Below are positions 24,634-33,571 of a DNA stretch of 64,000 bases, piece after piece. The position numbers were made by a program, and so were the translations under genes. Origin of the DNA: JANQNX01 sp965601665. GTDB taxonomy: Bacteria; Pseudomonadota; Gammaproteobacteria; Eutrophobiales; Eutrophobiaceae. The notes beneath the pieces were generated by a model. It was given only the letters and a program-made list of their open reading frames with translations, was not told the DNA's origin and made no database searches. Each line of letters starts with the position of its first letter. The first letter of the stretch is position 1. The stretch lies in assembly GCA_965601665.1 (NCBI GenBank), contig OZ271833.1, positions 620,001 through 684,000 of the forward strand, read 5' to 3'.

Positions 24634-25029
24634 TTGTTACCACGTACGGCGTTGATGCTTGCCTGTGCTTTACTTGCCCAGTCTTCTACTGTTGCACATG
24701 CTGATGAGCCGTATACGGACGATCGCAAGGTTAGCTTTTACAAGGATGGGGCAACATTCGGAGACCTGACTTACGGACAATTGTTAACCTGTATAGAAAC
24801 CGCCTCATTCGAAAACGAGCCAGGTCCGCGTGATATTGAGCGCAAGATTAAACGCTTGATCGTTACCAACATCCACGGCGACCGCTGGTTTTTCAAGATC
24901 CGAGAAGAAATCAACTACGTGATCCTGGTCGACATCACGATTAACACGCGGCGCTATTCCAGTGAGGTTGATATGAGTAAACATTTATTACACATACTGG
25001 CGCATTGCAATTTACCTGTCGCCGACTAG
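24634..25029 (+). CDS. Exported hypothetical protein (131 aa)
   Basis: The frame is open further upstream, but TTG 24634 (or 24631) is preferred: GGAGAG at 24621-24626 is well placed and the product then starts with a signal peptide (MLPRTALMLACALLAQSS, cleavage after AHA). The mature part (DEPYTDDRKVSFYKDG..., YGQLLTCIETASFE, FFKIREEINYVILVDITI) has two cysteines and no family I recognise. It starts 44 bases after the LOV-like gene on the same strand and ends 16 bases before a convergent polymerase gene. Confidence 0.65.
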   Translation: MLPRTALMLACALLAQSSTVAHADEPYTDDRKVSFYKDGATFGDLTYGQLLTCIETASFENEPGPRDIERKIKRLIVTNIHGDRWFFKIREEINYVILVDITINTRRYSSEVDMSKHLLHILAHCNLPVAD

Positions 25030-25044
25030 CCTTCTGCGCCTTGC

Positions 25045-26313
25045 CTAGAAATCAGCCAGGTTGGGGATGCGGCCGAAGGCAATCTTGGCGCCGGCATAGC
25101 CACCGGCAGGTTCTTCCCAGACACCGAGGCTAACGGCCTTGCTACCATATTTGTAAACGATGCTGTCCATCGTTTTAGCCAGCTGATTCCATTTTTCCTG
25201 TTCACGGTTTTTCTGCAACAGTTCATGAAACAGGTCGCCCTGTGGCAGCGGTGGATCGTTCAGACGATATAGCGTGACCGATACCTGCTTGATCAACGGC
25301 GCATGGGTATTTTCCTGCCACCAGTCCTGCATGGCGCGGTGCCACAGTCTTGCCAGCGCGGTCAAAAATGTGTGGTCATCCGAAGCCCAGGGAAAACGGG
25401 TTTCACATACCCATTTCCCCTGGCCCTGGAAACGGACGCCGAGGCTAAACGCGGCGGCAGTGCGCCGGGCCCGGCGCAGGCGCCGTGCGGCCTTGACCGT
25501 GAGCAGGCGAGCACAGTTGCGGGCATGGTACGGGCAGCGACTTTCCGGTGACAGGATACGGCTATGACCATACATGCAGCGTGAGGTCACAATCGGCTCC
25601 ACCGCGTAACCGTGCAGGCTGTACCAGAAACGTTCCCCTTCGACAGAGCTCCAGATCTTACGTAGTGTTTCTGCACCGAGTCGCCAGAGTTCTTCCACGG
25701 AGAAAATTCCGGCGCTGTGCAGGCGCCGCTCCATGCTGGTGCCGATACCGGGCAGGTCGCCCAGGTCGAGTTTAAACAGCTTTTCAGCATAGTGATCGGG
25801 TTGCCAGATCACGAGACCTTCCGGTTTATCAACTTCCGAGGCAATCTTTGCCAGCAACTGGTTTGGTGCAAACCCCAGCGAACAGGTCACGTACTCCCCC
25901 ACGGTTCCAGCAAGCACATCGCGGATATGCTGCGCGATCTGCAGCGGTCGTTTTCTTTCCTGTCCGAGCAGGCTGCATACCACCTCATCAATAGAGCAGG
26001 CCTGATCAATATGTACACAGCGCTCAATATCTTCATAGATACGATGATGCAGCTTGACATACACATCGTGCCGGGCCGGTACGAACCGGATTTGTGGACA
26101 CAACTGCAGCGCTTCCTTGACGCGGGTGCCCGTCTTGACACCAAAGCGCTTGGCCTCGCGGCTGGGCGCAATAATGCATGAATAATCAGACATGAACGGC
26201 AACACGCCTACTGGCTGACCGCGTAACTCCGGTTGCAGCTGTTGTTCGACACTGGCAAAGAAACAATCGAAATCAATATACAGACGCTCAATCTCGGTGG
26301 GTTTGTGCAACAT
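25045..26313 (-). CDS. Y-family DNA polymerase (DinB/UmuC-like)
   Basis: A 422-residue translesion polymerase. The catalytic acidic residues are present: YIDFDCFFASVEQ near residues 12-24 and CSIDEVVCSL near 107. VKTGTRVKEALQLCPQ, SLGFAPNQLLAKIASEVDKP and the helix-hairpin-helix LGDLPGIGTSMERRL match Pol IV-type enzymes. The little-finger region (about 300-420) is divergent and ends FGRIPNLADF, without an obvious beta-clamp motif at the extreme C-terminus. There is no lexA, umuD or imuA next to it. The stretch 25430-25500 is G+C-rich with many Arg codons. Whether it is a true Pol IV or a divergent paralogue needs a tree. Confidence 0.9.
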   Translation of the reverse strand: MLHKPTEIERLYIDFDCFFASVEQQLQPELRGQPVGVLPFMSDYSCIIAPSREAKRFGVKTGTRVKEALQLCPQIRFVPARHDVYVKLHHRIYEDIERCVHIDQACSIDEVVCSLLGQERKRPLQIAQHIRDVLAGTVGEYVTCSLGFAPNQLLAKIASEVDKPEGLVIWQPDHYAEKLFKLDLGDLPGIGTSMERRLHSAGIFSVEELWRLGAETLRKIWSSVEGERFWYSLHGYAVEPIVTSRCMYGHSRILSPESRCPYHARNCARLLTVKAARRLRRARRTAAAFSLGVRFQGQGKWVCETRFPWASDDHTFLTALARLWHRAMQDWWQENTHAPLIKQVSVTLYRLNDPPLPQGDLFHELLQKNREQEKWNQLAKTMDSIVYKYGSKAVSLGVWEEPAGGYAGAKIAFGRIPNLADF

Positions 26314-26448
26314 ACCTCGATCCTTGTAACAACAAAAACGGGATCAGGATTATAAGAGAACATTAAGAGAACTTTCAATTGCTAAGGATGCAGATAAAGG
26401 CTCCGGAAAGCTAGAGAAAGTCGTGCTAATTAATTGAATTTAATAAAT

Positions 26449-27675
26449 TTAAAAATTATAAGTGAGAAACAGCTCGACGTAGTCATCCTGGCCCAGGACC
26501 GACGCTGGATCGCTGGCTTTCTGATCGACAAACAGGCGGCTTTGCAATTCCAGCAACCAATTCCCTGACAGGCGCCGGCTCGCCTCAATGCTGTAAAACT
26601 GGCCCCCGGTTTCACGATCCACGATGACGCCGATAAGGGCTTCGGTGGAATTCATGTCATTAAGGGCAATACGGGTGCCGATTGCAATGTCGTCTTCGAA
26701 AATCGTGTCGAAAGTCTGGCCACGTTCATCATAGTGATACTCGCCAAGCACGCCCACGTCAACGGCACTTCCCATCACACCGACAAAGGTATATTCGAAG
26801 CCGGCAGCCAGTGCATGAAACGTTTCGCCCTGGCCGCTGCGATGCAGGGCTTCCAGTTTCCAGAGCATATTGCCTTTGGTCGCCTGCAGGTCTATGGATG
26901 TCTGGTTAATGATCTCATAGAACGGAACCAGCACAGGATTGCCAACGCTATCCTGCGAAAATAACAGGCGTGGATCACGACTGGTACCACGGAAATGTGC
27001 CAGCCCCACGTCCCAGTCACCAAAGTAATGTGAGTAACGTATAGCAACGTCGACGTGTTTTTCCTCGGCACTGGATTCGTACGTGGCACGATCGGTATCG
27101 ACAAGCGGAATAGCGCGAAGCCGGCCTTTCCTGCCGGGGAAGGTGCGTTCACGGAAATAGGGCATGACGAATAAATCAACCGTGCCCCAGTCACGAATAA
27201 ATGCCAGGTTGACCATGGGTTGGCCAAGCTTGTCTTCGGTATCGATATTCTCGACCAGGTCGTCCTGGTTGATGATATCGACCAGGTGTTGAAACTCGGT
27301 AACGCCCCAGAACACCTTGCGCACGCCAACGCGTAATTCCCAATTGTCGCTGGCCTTGAAGTAGTTCAGCTCACGGAGATCGAAATGGGTACGTTCCGGA
27401 TCGTTTTCGTCGAGGCGGAAGAACGGCACGAACGCAAAACCCTGGTAGCCATCATCCCAGTCATGGTAGTACTCGGTTTCAAATACCAGGGACAGGTTAG
27501 TGGCATGCTCCTGAACAGGCAACTGTGCAGTTTGCGTAAACCCGCGGAATTCCAGTCCGCTATAACCACTCCACTCGCCTGCAAGTGCAAATTGTGACGT
27601 GCATACCGGGGCTATCAGCGTTCCGCACAACGCCGCGATTAAACACCTTATGTTGATATGTATATCAGCGCGCAC
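26449..27675 (-). CDS. Outer-membrane beta-barrel protein of an RND export operon
   Basis: A 408-residue exported protein: a signal peptide to about residue 32 (CTSQFALA), then alternating beta-strand pattern with many aromatic residues, ending in the outer-membrane insertion signature YNF. Internal motifs VRKVFWGVTEFQHLVDIINQ and ENIDTEDKLGQPMVNL recall DUF1302-type barrels found beside RND/MMPL transporters. Its start overlaps the LolA-like gene by 11 bp, and it is the last gene of the operon controlled by the TetR at 30772. It probably forms or assists the outer-membrane step for the exported lipid-like substrate (inference). Confidence 0.75.
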   Translation of the reverse strand: MRADIHINIRCLIAALCGTLIAPVCTSQFALAGEWSGYSGLEFRGFTQTAQLPVQEHATNLSLVFETEYYHDWDDGYQGFAFVPFFRLDENDPERTHFDLRELNYFKASDNWELRVGVRKVFWGVTEFQHLVDIINQDDLVENIDTEDKLGQPMVNLAFIRDWGTVDLFVMPYFRERTFPGRKGRLRAIPLVDTDRATYESSAEEKHVDVAIRYSHYFGDWDVGLAHFRGTSRDPRLLFSQDSVGNPVLVPFYEIINQTSIDLQATKGNMLWKLEALHRSGQGETFHALAAGFEYTFVGVMGSAVDVGVLGEYHYDERGQTFDTIFEDDIAIGTRIALNDMNSTEALIGVIVDRETGGQFYSIEASRRLSGNWLLELQSRLFVDQKASDPASVLGQDDYVELFLTYNF

Positions 27676-28447
27676 GCTTCAGCGTGTTTTTATCGAAATC
27701 ACGGTCCGACAGACCTGTTTGAAACTGGTAGTTCTCCCATGTCAGTGCCGTGCTTTTCCCGGTTTGATGGTTGCTCATATCCATCAAAGAAGCTCGCCAG
27801 TACTGGTCAAGATATTGCTGGTAGCCGGAAAATATCAGTGTTTTCAACATGGCGTTTTTGCGATCATAAAACTCCAGTTTAAGGGGCTGATACATTTTCT
27901 TGTCCATCCAGACAACCTGGCGTGTATAACCCGAGTATTCATAAGCAGGGTAGCGTTCGATCACAAATGTTTCCCGACCATCCAGGGTTTCGTCACGCAG
28001 CCATTTATACGCGTATTTTTCTACTTCCTGGGAGCTAAGATCTTCGTAGGCAAACTCACTACCGACGAACGGCCCGGATTTGTTCGCAGAGGCAATACGC
28101 TTAACCCGCTTTAACGCAGGTAAATATAACCATTGATCGTCTGGTGTCAGTGAGTGGGTGTGACTTAGAAAAGCAGTGCCTTTAACGTCACGCGGGTTAT
28201 CAAATACCAGCAGGCTCTTGTCACCATCGCCATCGATCTCCAGCGTGGTAATCGACATCGTGCGCGTGGTGCTATCGCCATTTTTATTTTTCAGGATCAT
28301 TTTCATGTCCGCGATCTGATCGGTCCAGCCGGTGTCACGCTTGTCGGCTTCTATGGCAATGGCCAGTCCTTTTTCCTCGGCTGTTTCCGCGTGCAGACCC
28401 TCAAGCGGAAGTATCAGGAGCAAGCTTGCTATCAATAAGTGTTTCAT
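27665..28447 (-). CDS. Outer membrane lipoprotein-sorting (LolA-like) protein
   Basis: A 260-residue periplasmic protein of the family annotated as outer-membrane lipoprotein-sorting protein, a LolA/LolB-like half-barrel. ATG 28447 (MKHLLIASLLLILPLEGLHA) gives a clean signal peptide; a longer reading from 28462 adds MMVIM. Family motifs: FDNPRDVKGTAFLSHTH, DDQWLYLPALKRVKRIAS, and GPFVGSEFAYEDLSSQEVEKY. These proteins occur with RND/MMPL transporters and are thought to carry hydrophobic cargo across the periplasm. The gene overlaps the RND gene end by about 47 bp and the porin-like gene by 11 bp. Confidence 0.88.
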   Translation of the reverse strand: MKHLLIASLLLILPLEGLHAETAEEKGLAIAIEADKRDTGWTDQIADMKMILKNKNGDSTTRTMSITTLEIDGDGDKSLLVFDNPRDVKGTAFLSHTHSLTPDDQWLYLPALKRVKRIASANKSGPFVGSEFAYEDLSSQEVEKYAYKWLRDETLDGRETFVIERYPAYEYSGYTRQVVWMDKKMYQPLKLEFYDRKNAMLKTLIFSGYQQYLDQYWRASLMDMSNHQTGKSTALTWENYQFQTGLSDRDFDKNTLKRAR

Positions 28448-30740
28448 CATTATCACCATCAAACTTCATGAGAATAGGGGGGAGGAACAGGAAGTCAGCG
28501 ACCAGTGCAATGGCAATAACAATGGCGGTTAACAGTCCCATGCCGGAATTGAGTTCAAAGCTGGAAGTTGCCAGTATCAGGAAACCAACGACGAGTACAA
28601 TCGATGTGATGATCAAGGCACGACCAACGGTAACGAATGCATAGCGCACGGCAGCCTGCGGCTCCAGGCCTTTTTCCCTGCGCGCGCGCAGATACTTACT
28701 CAGGAAATGCACCGTATCATCCACAACAATACCCAGGGTCATGCTGGTAACAACGGACAGCGACAAACCGATTTCGCCAACCAGCATTCCCCATAAACCA
28801 AAACCCATTGCAGCGGGGGCAAGGTTAGGTATCAGGCTGATAAGTCCGATCTTGATTGAACGTAATGCCATCATGAGCACCATGGATATCAACATCAAAG
28901 CGACGGCGGTGCCAATCAGCATGCTGACGATGTTACGTTTACCAATATTGGCAAACATCAACGAAGTTCCGGTGCCGTCTGCGTTATAAATGTGCCGTGT
29001 ATTGGCAGCCAACCACGACTGTGCACGTTGTTCCAACGCAATGAGTTCGTTAGACGATATCGTTTTCAGGGTTGCAGTCATTCTTGTTGCTGACTTGTCG
29101 ATATTGATCTGATTGTTCAGATCCAGTCCATATGGCAATGACATTTCGTATAGCAACAGATACTGTGCGGATAACTCACGGTCATCAGGTATGGCATAGT
29201 AATTTTCATCATCGCCATGCAGGTTCTTGTTCAGACGTTTAATGATGTCGGTATATATATTGACGTGAATGGTTTCCGGCTGTTGTCGATACCAGTTGGC
29301 AAAGGCTTCGATCTCACGCAGGAATTCCGGGTTGCTAATGCCACCCGGTTCACCCGCTTCCAGCGAATACTCGATGTTATAAAGGCCGGTAAGTCGTTCA
29401 GTAGTGAAATCAGAATCTGTACGAAACGCGACAGTTTCATCAAAGTAATGCACGAAGATATCGTTCAATTCATTCCTTGGCAGCATCGATATCAAAAAGA
29501 TGATTACTGCGGCCATGCCCCAGAGCAGGAATGAACGGTTGTTAATAATAAAATCGGCCAGACTCCCCATCATCACGTCATCCCGTTTGGCTTCTGTTCT
29601 CGCTTTTACCGGTAATAGGGAGATCAGCACGGGTAATAAACTCACTGACAGCAAGAAAGAGAATGCAACACCCAGAGCGACAAAGTTACCCAGGTGTGCG
29701 AACGGTGGTACATCCGAAAAATTCATGGTCAAAAAGCCAAACGATGTTGTCAGGCTGGCCAGGAACACGGGTTGCAGGTTGACGCGCAGGCTTTCGACAA
29801 GCGCTGAATTTTTTTCGCTACCGGATCTTAGTTGCTGGGTGAATGTCACCAGTATATGGACACAGTTTGCGATCGCGACGGTTAAGATGATGGTTGGTGA
29901 TGTCGCCGAGGGAGGTGACAATGGCATGCCAAGGTAGGCGCCAATGCCGAGCGCAGCCATAATGGAACACATGATAACCAGCAGCGTTGCGAACGTGCCG
30001 GTAAAGCCACCAACGAGTAGTGCCAGCAGTAATAACATGACTGCAAAGCTAAACGGCACCAGCGTGGCCATGTCATTCTTGGAAGACTCTGTAAAAGAAT
30101 GGTTCATGATCGCCATGCCAGTCAGGTACACCTGCATGTCAGGATGCTTGGCGCGTATTTCAGCGGCCATTTCGCGCACAAATTCTACTACCTGTGGGCC
30201 TTCCACTGCCTCGTTTTCACGGGGAAATTGCACCGTGATATTTATTGCAGTGACATCAGCAGCAGGTGCAATCAAGCGATTTACCAATAACGGTTCTTTA
30301 AGCGCAATCTCTTTAACTTGTTGCAGGTCGTTACCAGACATTGATATTGCATTTTTAACCAGGTCGCGGACGATCAGATCGTCTTCTTCTGCCTCCGTAT
30401 GCTGAAAGTTGGTGATGGAATCAACACGATTTGAAAAAGGCGTTTGCCAGGCCTGTTCCGTGTATTTTTCTATGATGGCCAGGTTTTCCTGTGTAAATAC
30501 ATTGCCGTTTTCCGGTGCAAAAACAATCAGTACGTTGTCATTTTGCACATAGGTATTTTCCAGCGTTTCGAAAGCGATCAGTTGGGGATTATCGTCGCTG
30601 AAAAATACCCTGTAGTTTGCAGTAAAAGTGACGTGGCTTAATCCACTTGCTGCCGCAGCGACGATAAGCAGGGCCGCAATGATAACGAGGAATCGATTTC
30701 GTAATAGCCATTGTGGGTAAGCATTTTCAATCCAGTTCAT
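28401..30740 (-). CDS. RND/MMPL-family exporter with sterol-sensing-like domain
   Basis: A 779-residue inner-membrane protein with the two-fold RND layout: TM1 near residues 15-35, a periplasmic loop to about 210, a bundle of five helices, a second TM plus loop from about 405 to 610, and five final helices. Helix motifs VAIANCVHILVTF and LGIVVDDTVHFLSKYLRARR are the typical proton-relay/SSD segments of the HpnN/MMPL subgroup, which export lipids or hydrophobic compounds without a membrane-fusion protein. It lies between a TetR gene (31 bp upstream) and a LolA-like gene (overlapping), making a self-contained envelope export operon. Confidence 0.92.
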   Translation of the reverse strand: MNWIENAYPQWLLRNRFLVIIAALLIVAAAASGLSHVTFTANYRVFFSDDNPQLIAFETLENTYVQNDNVLIVFAPENGNVFTQENLAIIEKYTEQAWQTPFSNRVDSITNFQHTEAEEDDLIVRDLVKNAISMSGNDLQQVKEIALKEPLLVNRLIAPAADVTAINITVQFPRENEAVEGPQVVEFVREMAAEIRAKHPDMQVYLTGMAIMNHSFTESSKNDMATLVPFSFAVMLLLLALLVGGFTGTFATLLVIMCSIMAALGIGAYLGMPLSPPSATSPTIILTVAIANCVHILVTFTQQLRSGSEKNSALVESLRVNLQPVFLASLTTSFGFLTMNFSDVPPFAHLGNFVALGVAFSFLLSVSLLPVLISLLPVKARTEAKRDDVMMGSLADFIINNRSFLLWGMAAVIIFLISMLPRNELNDIFVHYFDETVAFRTDSDFTTERLTGLYNIEYSLEAGEPGGISNPEFLREIEAFANWYRQQPETIHVNIYTDIIKRLNKNLHGDDENYYAIPDDRELSAQYLLLYEMSLPYGLDLNNQINIDKSATRMTATLKTISSNELIALEQRAQSWLAANTRHIYNADGTGTSLMFANIGKRNIVSMLIGTAVALMLISMVLMMALRSIKIGLISLIPNLAPAAMGFGLWGMLVGEIGLSLSVVTSMTLGIVVDDTVHFLSKYLRARREKGLEPQAAVRYAFVTVGRALIITSIVLVVGFLILATSSFELNSGMGLLTAIVIAIALVADFLFLPPILMKFDGDNDETLIDSKLAPDTSA

Positions 30741-30771
30741 ATCTACATCCCTATGTTCAGTTCCTTTGTGT

Positions 30772-31389
30772 TTATTCCGTTTTCATTACCGTATTGTTTG
30801 TTCCTATGGCAGCCAGGATTAGCTGTACCGAGGACCTGGCCAGTTGCAGGTATTTCTCATCCGAAAAGAGGTGCATAAACATGGGTACATCAAAGACAAC
30901 CAGCATTGCGTGTATGGTTTCGGCGGTTTCTGCTACATCGTCGAAATGGAATTCACCGTTCTGGTGACCAAACGACAGCACTTCCATGATCAATGCCTTT
31001 TCATTATCCAGCTTGTGGTGCACAAGATCCGGTCTATGCCGGGTTATCTCATTACAGATTTCGTCTATCTTGCTATTTTCCCTTGCCTTGTTGCAAGAAA
31101 ATTCCAGCGTATCCAAAACGTAGCGCTCAAGTTTTTCCGCTGCAGAAAGCGCAGGATTATTGATGGCCTGTTTCAACACCGCCAGTCTTTCATCCATGTA
31201 GTTGCGTGCACAAACGGCGGCAATTTCCTGTTTATTCTTGAAATAGCGGTAGATATTGGCAGCAGACATGGATGCATCATCAGCAATCTCTGCCATGGTT
31301 GTTTTGTTGAACCCATAGGCGCTGAATCGGGCTATAGCGGCCTCGAGAATAATGTCAGCAGGGTCTTGTTGCAGTGCAGGATGGTTCAT
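30772..31389 (-). CDS. TetR-family transcriptional regulator
   Basis: A 205-residue repressor with the N-terminal TetR helix-turn-helix: IILEAAIARFSAYGFNKTTM, AEIADDASMSAANIYRYFKNKQEI. The C-terminal ligand domain is typical in length. It is the first gene of the unit that continues with the RND exporter, LolA-like protein and porin-like protein, so it probably autoregulates and responds to the exported compound or a membrane stress signal. A perfect inverted repeat at 31413-31436, 24 bases before its start codon, is a good operator candidate. Confidence 0.93.
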   Translation of the reverse strand: MNHPALQQDPADIILEAAIARFSAYGFNKTTMAEIADDASMSAANIYRYFKNKQEIAAVCARNYMDERLAVLKQAINNPALSAAEKLERYVLDTLEFSCNKARENSKIDEICNEITRHRPDLVHHKLDNEKALIMEVLSFGHQNGEFHFDDVAETAETIHAMLVVFDVPMFMHLFSDEKYLQLARSSVQLILAAIGTNNTVMKTE

Positions 31390-31412
31390 TCACCTAGGCT
31401 AGGCGAATATGC

Positions 31413-31436
31413 CTGAATATTCAACAAAATATTCAG
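31413..31436. promoter_or_regulatory. Candidate TetR operator
   Basis: Perfect 9-bp inverted repeat CTGAATATT (31413-31421) and AATATTCAG (31428-31436) separated by CAACAA, directly upstream of the tetR start. The left arm also contains the 10-bp palindrome TGAATATTCA (31414-31423). Size and position fit a TetR dimer or dimer-pair site. Confidence 0.6.
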
Positions 31437-31476
31437 TATTTAGACATAAACCGGGCTATGTCTAGCTGACTGGAAT

Positions 31477-31839
31477 CTAGCGGTCGAAGCAGCGTTTTTC
31501 TGCCATGCGCGTACGAATGCTGTCTATTTCCAGCCGGGTAGTCGCAACGTCCTTTTCTGATTGCAGTTCCTTGTAGGCGGCATAGCCAAAATAATACAGC
31601 GCTGGCGTAAAAACGGCCGAGGCAATACCCGCAGCCTGGGCATTCTTGTCGGTGTAATAGTTATGTCGCAATCGATAGTGCTGTTGCTCCAGCGCGGTTG
31701 CTTGTATATAGAGCTGATGGCAACTGCGCGGGTCGAACAGGTTATCATGTTTTGACTGGCCTACAGCATCAATACTGAATGCCAGCGCCCGCACCGGTAT
31801 TAGCAGCGGGATAAGTATCCGTAACAGGATTCTGTTCAT
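31477..31839 (-). CDS. Exported hypothetical protein (120 aa)
   Basis: A 120-residue protein with an N-terminal signal (MNRILLRILIPLLIPVRALA), two cysteines (in PRSCHQLYIQA and EKRCFDR) that could form a disulfide, a weak hydrophobic stretch (GIASAVFTPALYYFGYAAY) and a charged helical C-terminus. I do not recognise a family. It is co-directional with the Sel1 gene upstream, 62 bp away. Confidence 0.65.
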   Translation of the reverse strand: MNRILLRILIPLLIPVRALAFSIDAVGQSKHDNLFDPRSCHQLYIQATALEQQHYRLRHNYYTDKNAQAAGIASAVFTPALYYFGYAAYKELQSEKDVATTRLEIDSIRTRMAEKRCFDR

Positions 31840-31901
31840 GACTGGGTACCGTTTTTATGGTCAATGTCATTGATAGCGGCACCGCTTTGTAAACATTGAG
31901 T

Positions 31902-32390
31902 CTATGGTGGCTTAATTCTGGTCTTGTAATCTTCAAACAACAGATTGCCTGCAATACGGTCTTCCAACGTCAATTGCTGTTCCAGCATATCGACAATCTT
32001 GCTGGCGAGAAAGATGCCGTTGTCGGCGGCAAGACTGTACCAGGCATAAGCCTGCACCGGATCCTTGTCCAGCCCACGGCCATTCAGGTACATATAGGCA
32101 AGCGTGTCCTGTGCACCGGCATGGCCGGCAAGCGCTGCTTGTTCAAACCATTTTACAGCAAGACGATCATTACTGGGTACGCCATCCCCATTAAGATACA
32201 TAAAGGCAAGGTGATACTGTGCCTCGCTGTTGTTTTGATTTGCCAACCCTCGCAAGGTCTGTAATGCCTCGGTATAACGTTGCTGTTCATAGTCATTGAG
32301 AGCCTGTTCCAAATCGGTGGCAAAGGCGAAACTCGTTATTAACAGTAGTAGCCACATTAATAAGGTTGTTTTTCCGGCAAGTGTCACCAT
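31902..32390 (-). CDS. Small exported Sel1-repeat protein
   Basis: A 162-residue protein with a signal peptide (LLMWLLLLITSFAFA) and two Sel1 repeats: AQYHLAFMYLNGDGVPSNDR... and AQDTLAYMYLNGRGLDKDPVQAYAWY, plus a partial third. Such proteins are small periplasmic scaffolds. It is divergent from the DUF2333 gene with a 154-bp gap. It differs from the giant Sel1 protein at 14-18 kb in lacking acidic linkers. Confidence 0.85.
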   Translation of the reverse strand: MVTLAGKTTLLMWLLLLITSFAFATDLEQALNDYEQQRYTEALQTLRGLANQNNSEAQYHLAFMYLNGDGVPSNDRLAVKWFEQAALAGHAGAQDTLAYMYLNGRGLDKDPVQAYAWYSLAADNGIFLASKIVDMLEQQLTLEDRIAGNLLFEDYKTRIKPP

Positions 32391-32544
32391 ATTAATAGAA
32401 TAGACGATATGACCCTGGCGAATCCATGCACTAAATCAATCGGTAGCCAAACAAGGTAGAAGTGATTTGTTTGTATTATTTGCAAAAACTCCGGATTATA
32501 GTCGTGACAATGAGCAACAGTGATAAAGGCTCGCTAAATTAACA

Positions 32545-33546
32545 ATGGTTGACGAAGACACAGACAGTTCTTATAGCAAGTTTATTTTACCGGCGTTACT
32601 GCTGGTATTGCTGTTTATGCTGGCTCTGATGGAATATTGGGATAGTGAACCAGATAGTTTCGACGTAGTGCAATCGGCGCAAAACCGAAACCAGGGCAGT
32701 GATCGGTTCGTTACCGGTTACATTACGACAGCCACACTGATCCAGGTAGCTGAAACGATGTTGGACAAACGTGGTGGTTACCTGAGTAACGATGTGATGC
32801 CGCCAGGCGTTTTTATGGACAATATACCTAACTGGGAGTTTGGTGTACTGACCCAGGTGCGGGACATGACGCGTGCGCTGAGAAATGATTTTAGCCGTTC
32901 ACAAACACAATCCATTGAAGACAAGGACCTGATGGTCGCCGACCCGCAGTTTCATTTTGACAATGCATCATGGATTCTTCCTGCGACCGAACGTGAATAC
33001 CGTCAGGGTATCAAGGCGATGAATAACTACCTGCGTCGCCTGTCTGACCCCAATGAACAGGATGCGCAATTTTATGCCCGTGCGGACAACCTGCGCGACT
33101 ATTTGCATATAGTCGAGAAACGACTGGGTAGCCTGTCGCAACGACTCAGTGCCAGTGTCGGGCAGGCAAGAATCAATACCGATCTGGAAGGCGATTCAGA
33201 GGCGACACAGAGCACGTCGAAACCCTCAATGATGATGGTAAAGACGCCGTGGCTTGAAATCGATGATATTTTTTACGAGGCAAGAGGATCATGCTGGGCA
33301 TTGATACACTTCATGCATGCAATAGAGTATGACATGCGTGACGTGCTGAAAAAGAAAAATGCGCTGGTCAGCCTGCGACAAATTGTACGCGAACTGGAAG
33401 CCACCCAGGATTTTGTCTGGAGCCCGGTGATTCTCAATGGCACCGGCTTTGGATTTCTTGCCAATCATTCGCTGGTGATGGGTTCATATATTTCCAGGGC
33501 TAACGCCGCCGTCATCGATCTACGTAACCTGCTAGAGCAGGGCTAG
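32545..33546 (+). CDS. DUF2333 family membrane-anchored protein
   Basis: A 333-residue protein with one N-terminal transmembrane helix (about residues 12-31) and a large, probably periplasmic, helical domain. The family signature is visible in the segments GYITTATLIQVAETMLDKRGGYLSND, PGVFMDNIPNWEFG and LTQVRDMTRALRNDFSRSQ (each given in part). DUF2333 proteins are typical of gammaproteobacteria and their function is not known. The gene stands alone. The start has only a weak AAAGG about 17 bases upstream. Confidence 0.9.
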   Translation: MVDEDTDSSYSKFILPALLLVLLFMLALMEYWDSEPDSFDVVQSAQNRNQGSDRFVTGYITTATLIQVAETMLDKRGGYLSNDVMPPGVFMDNIPNWEFGVLTQVRDMTRALRNDFSRSQTQSIEDKDLMVADPQFHFDNASWILPATEREYRQGIKAMNNYLRRLSDPNEQDAQFYARADNLRDYLHIVEKRLGSLSQRLSASVGQARINTDLEGDSEATQSTSKPSMMMVKTPWLEIDDIFYEARGSCWALIHFMHAIEYDMRDVLKKKNALVSLRQIVRELEATQDFVWSPVILNGTGFGFLANHSLVMGSYISRANAAVIDLRNLLEQG

Positions 33547-33571
33547 TGATTTTAGGCACATACGCGCCAAA

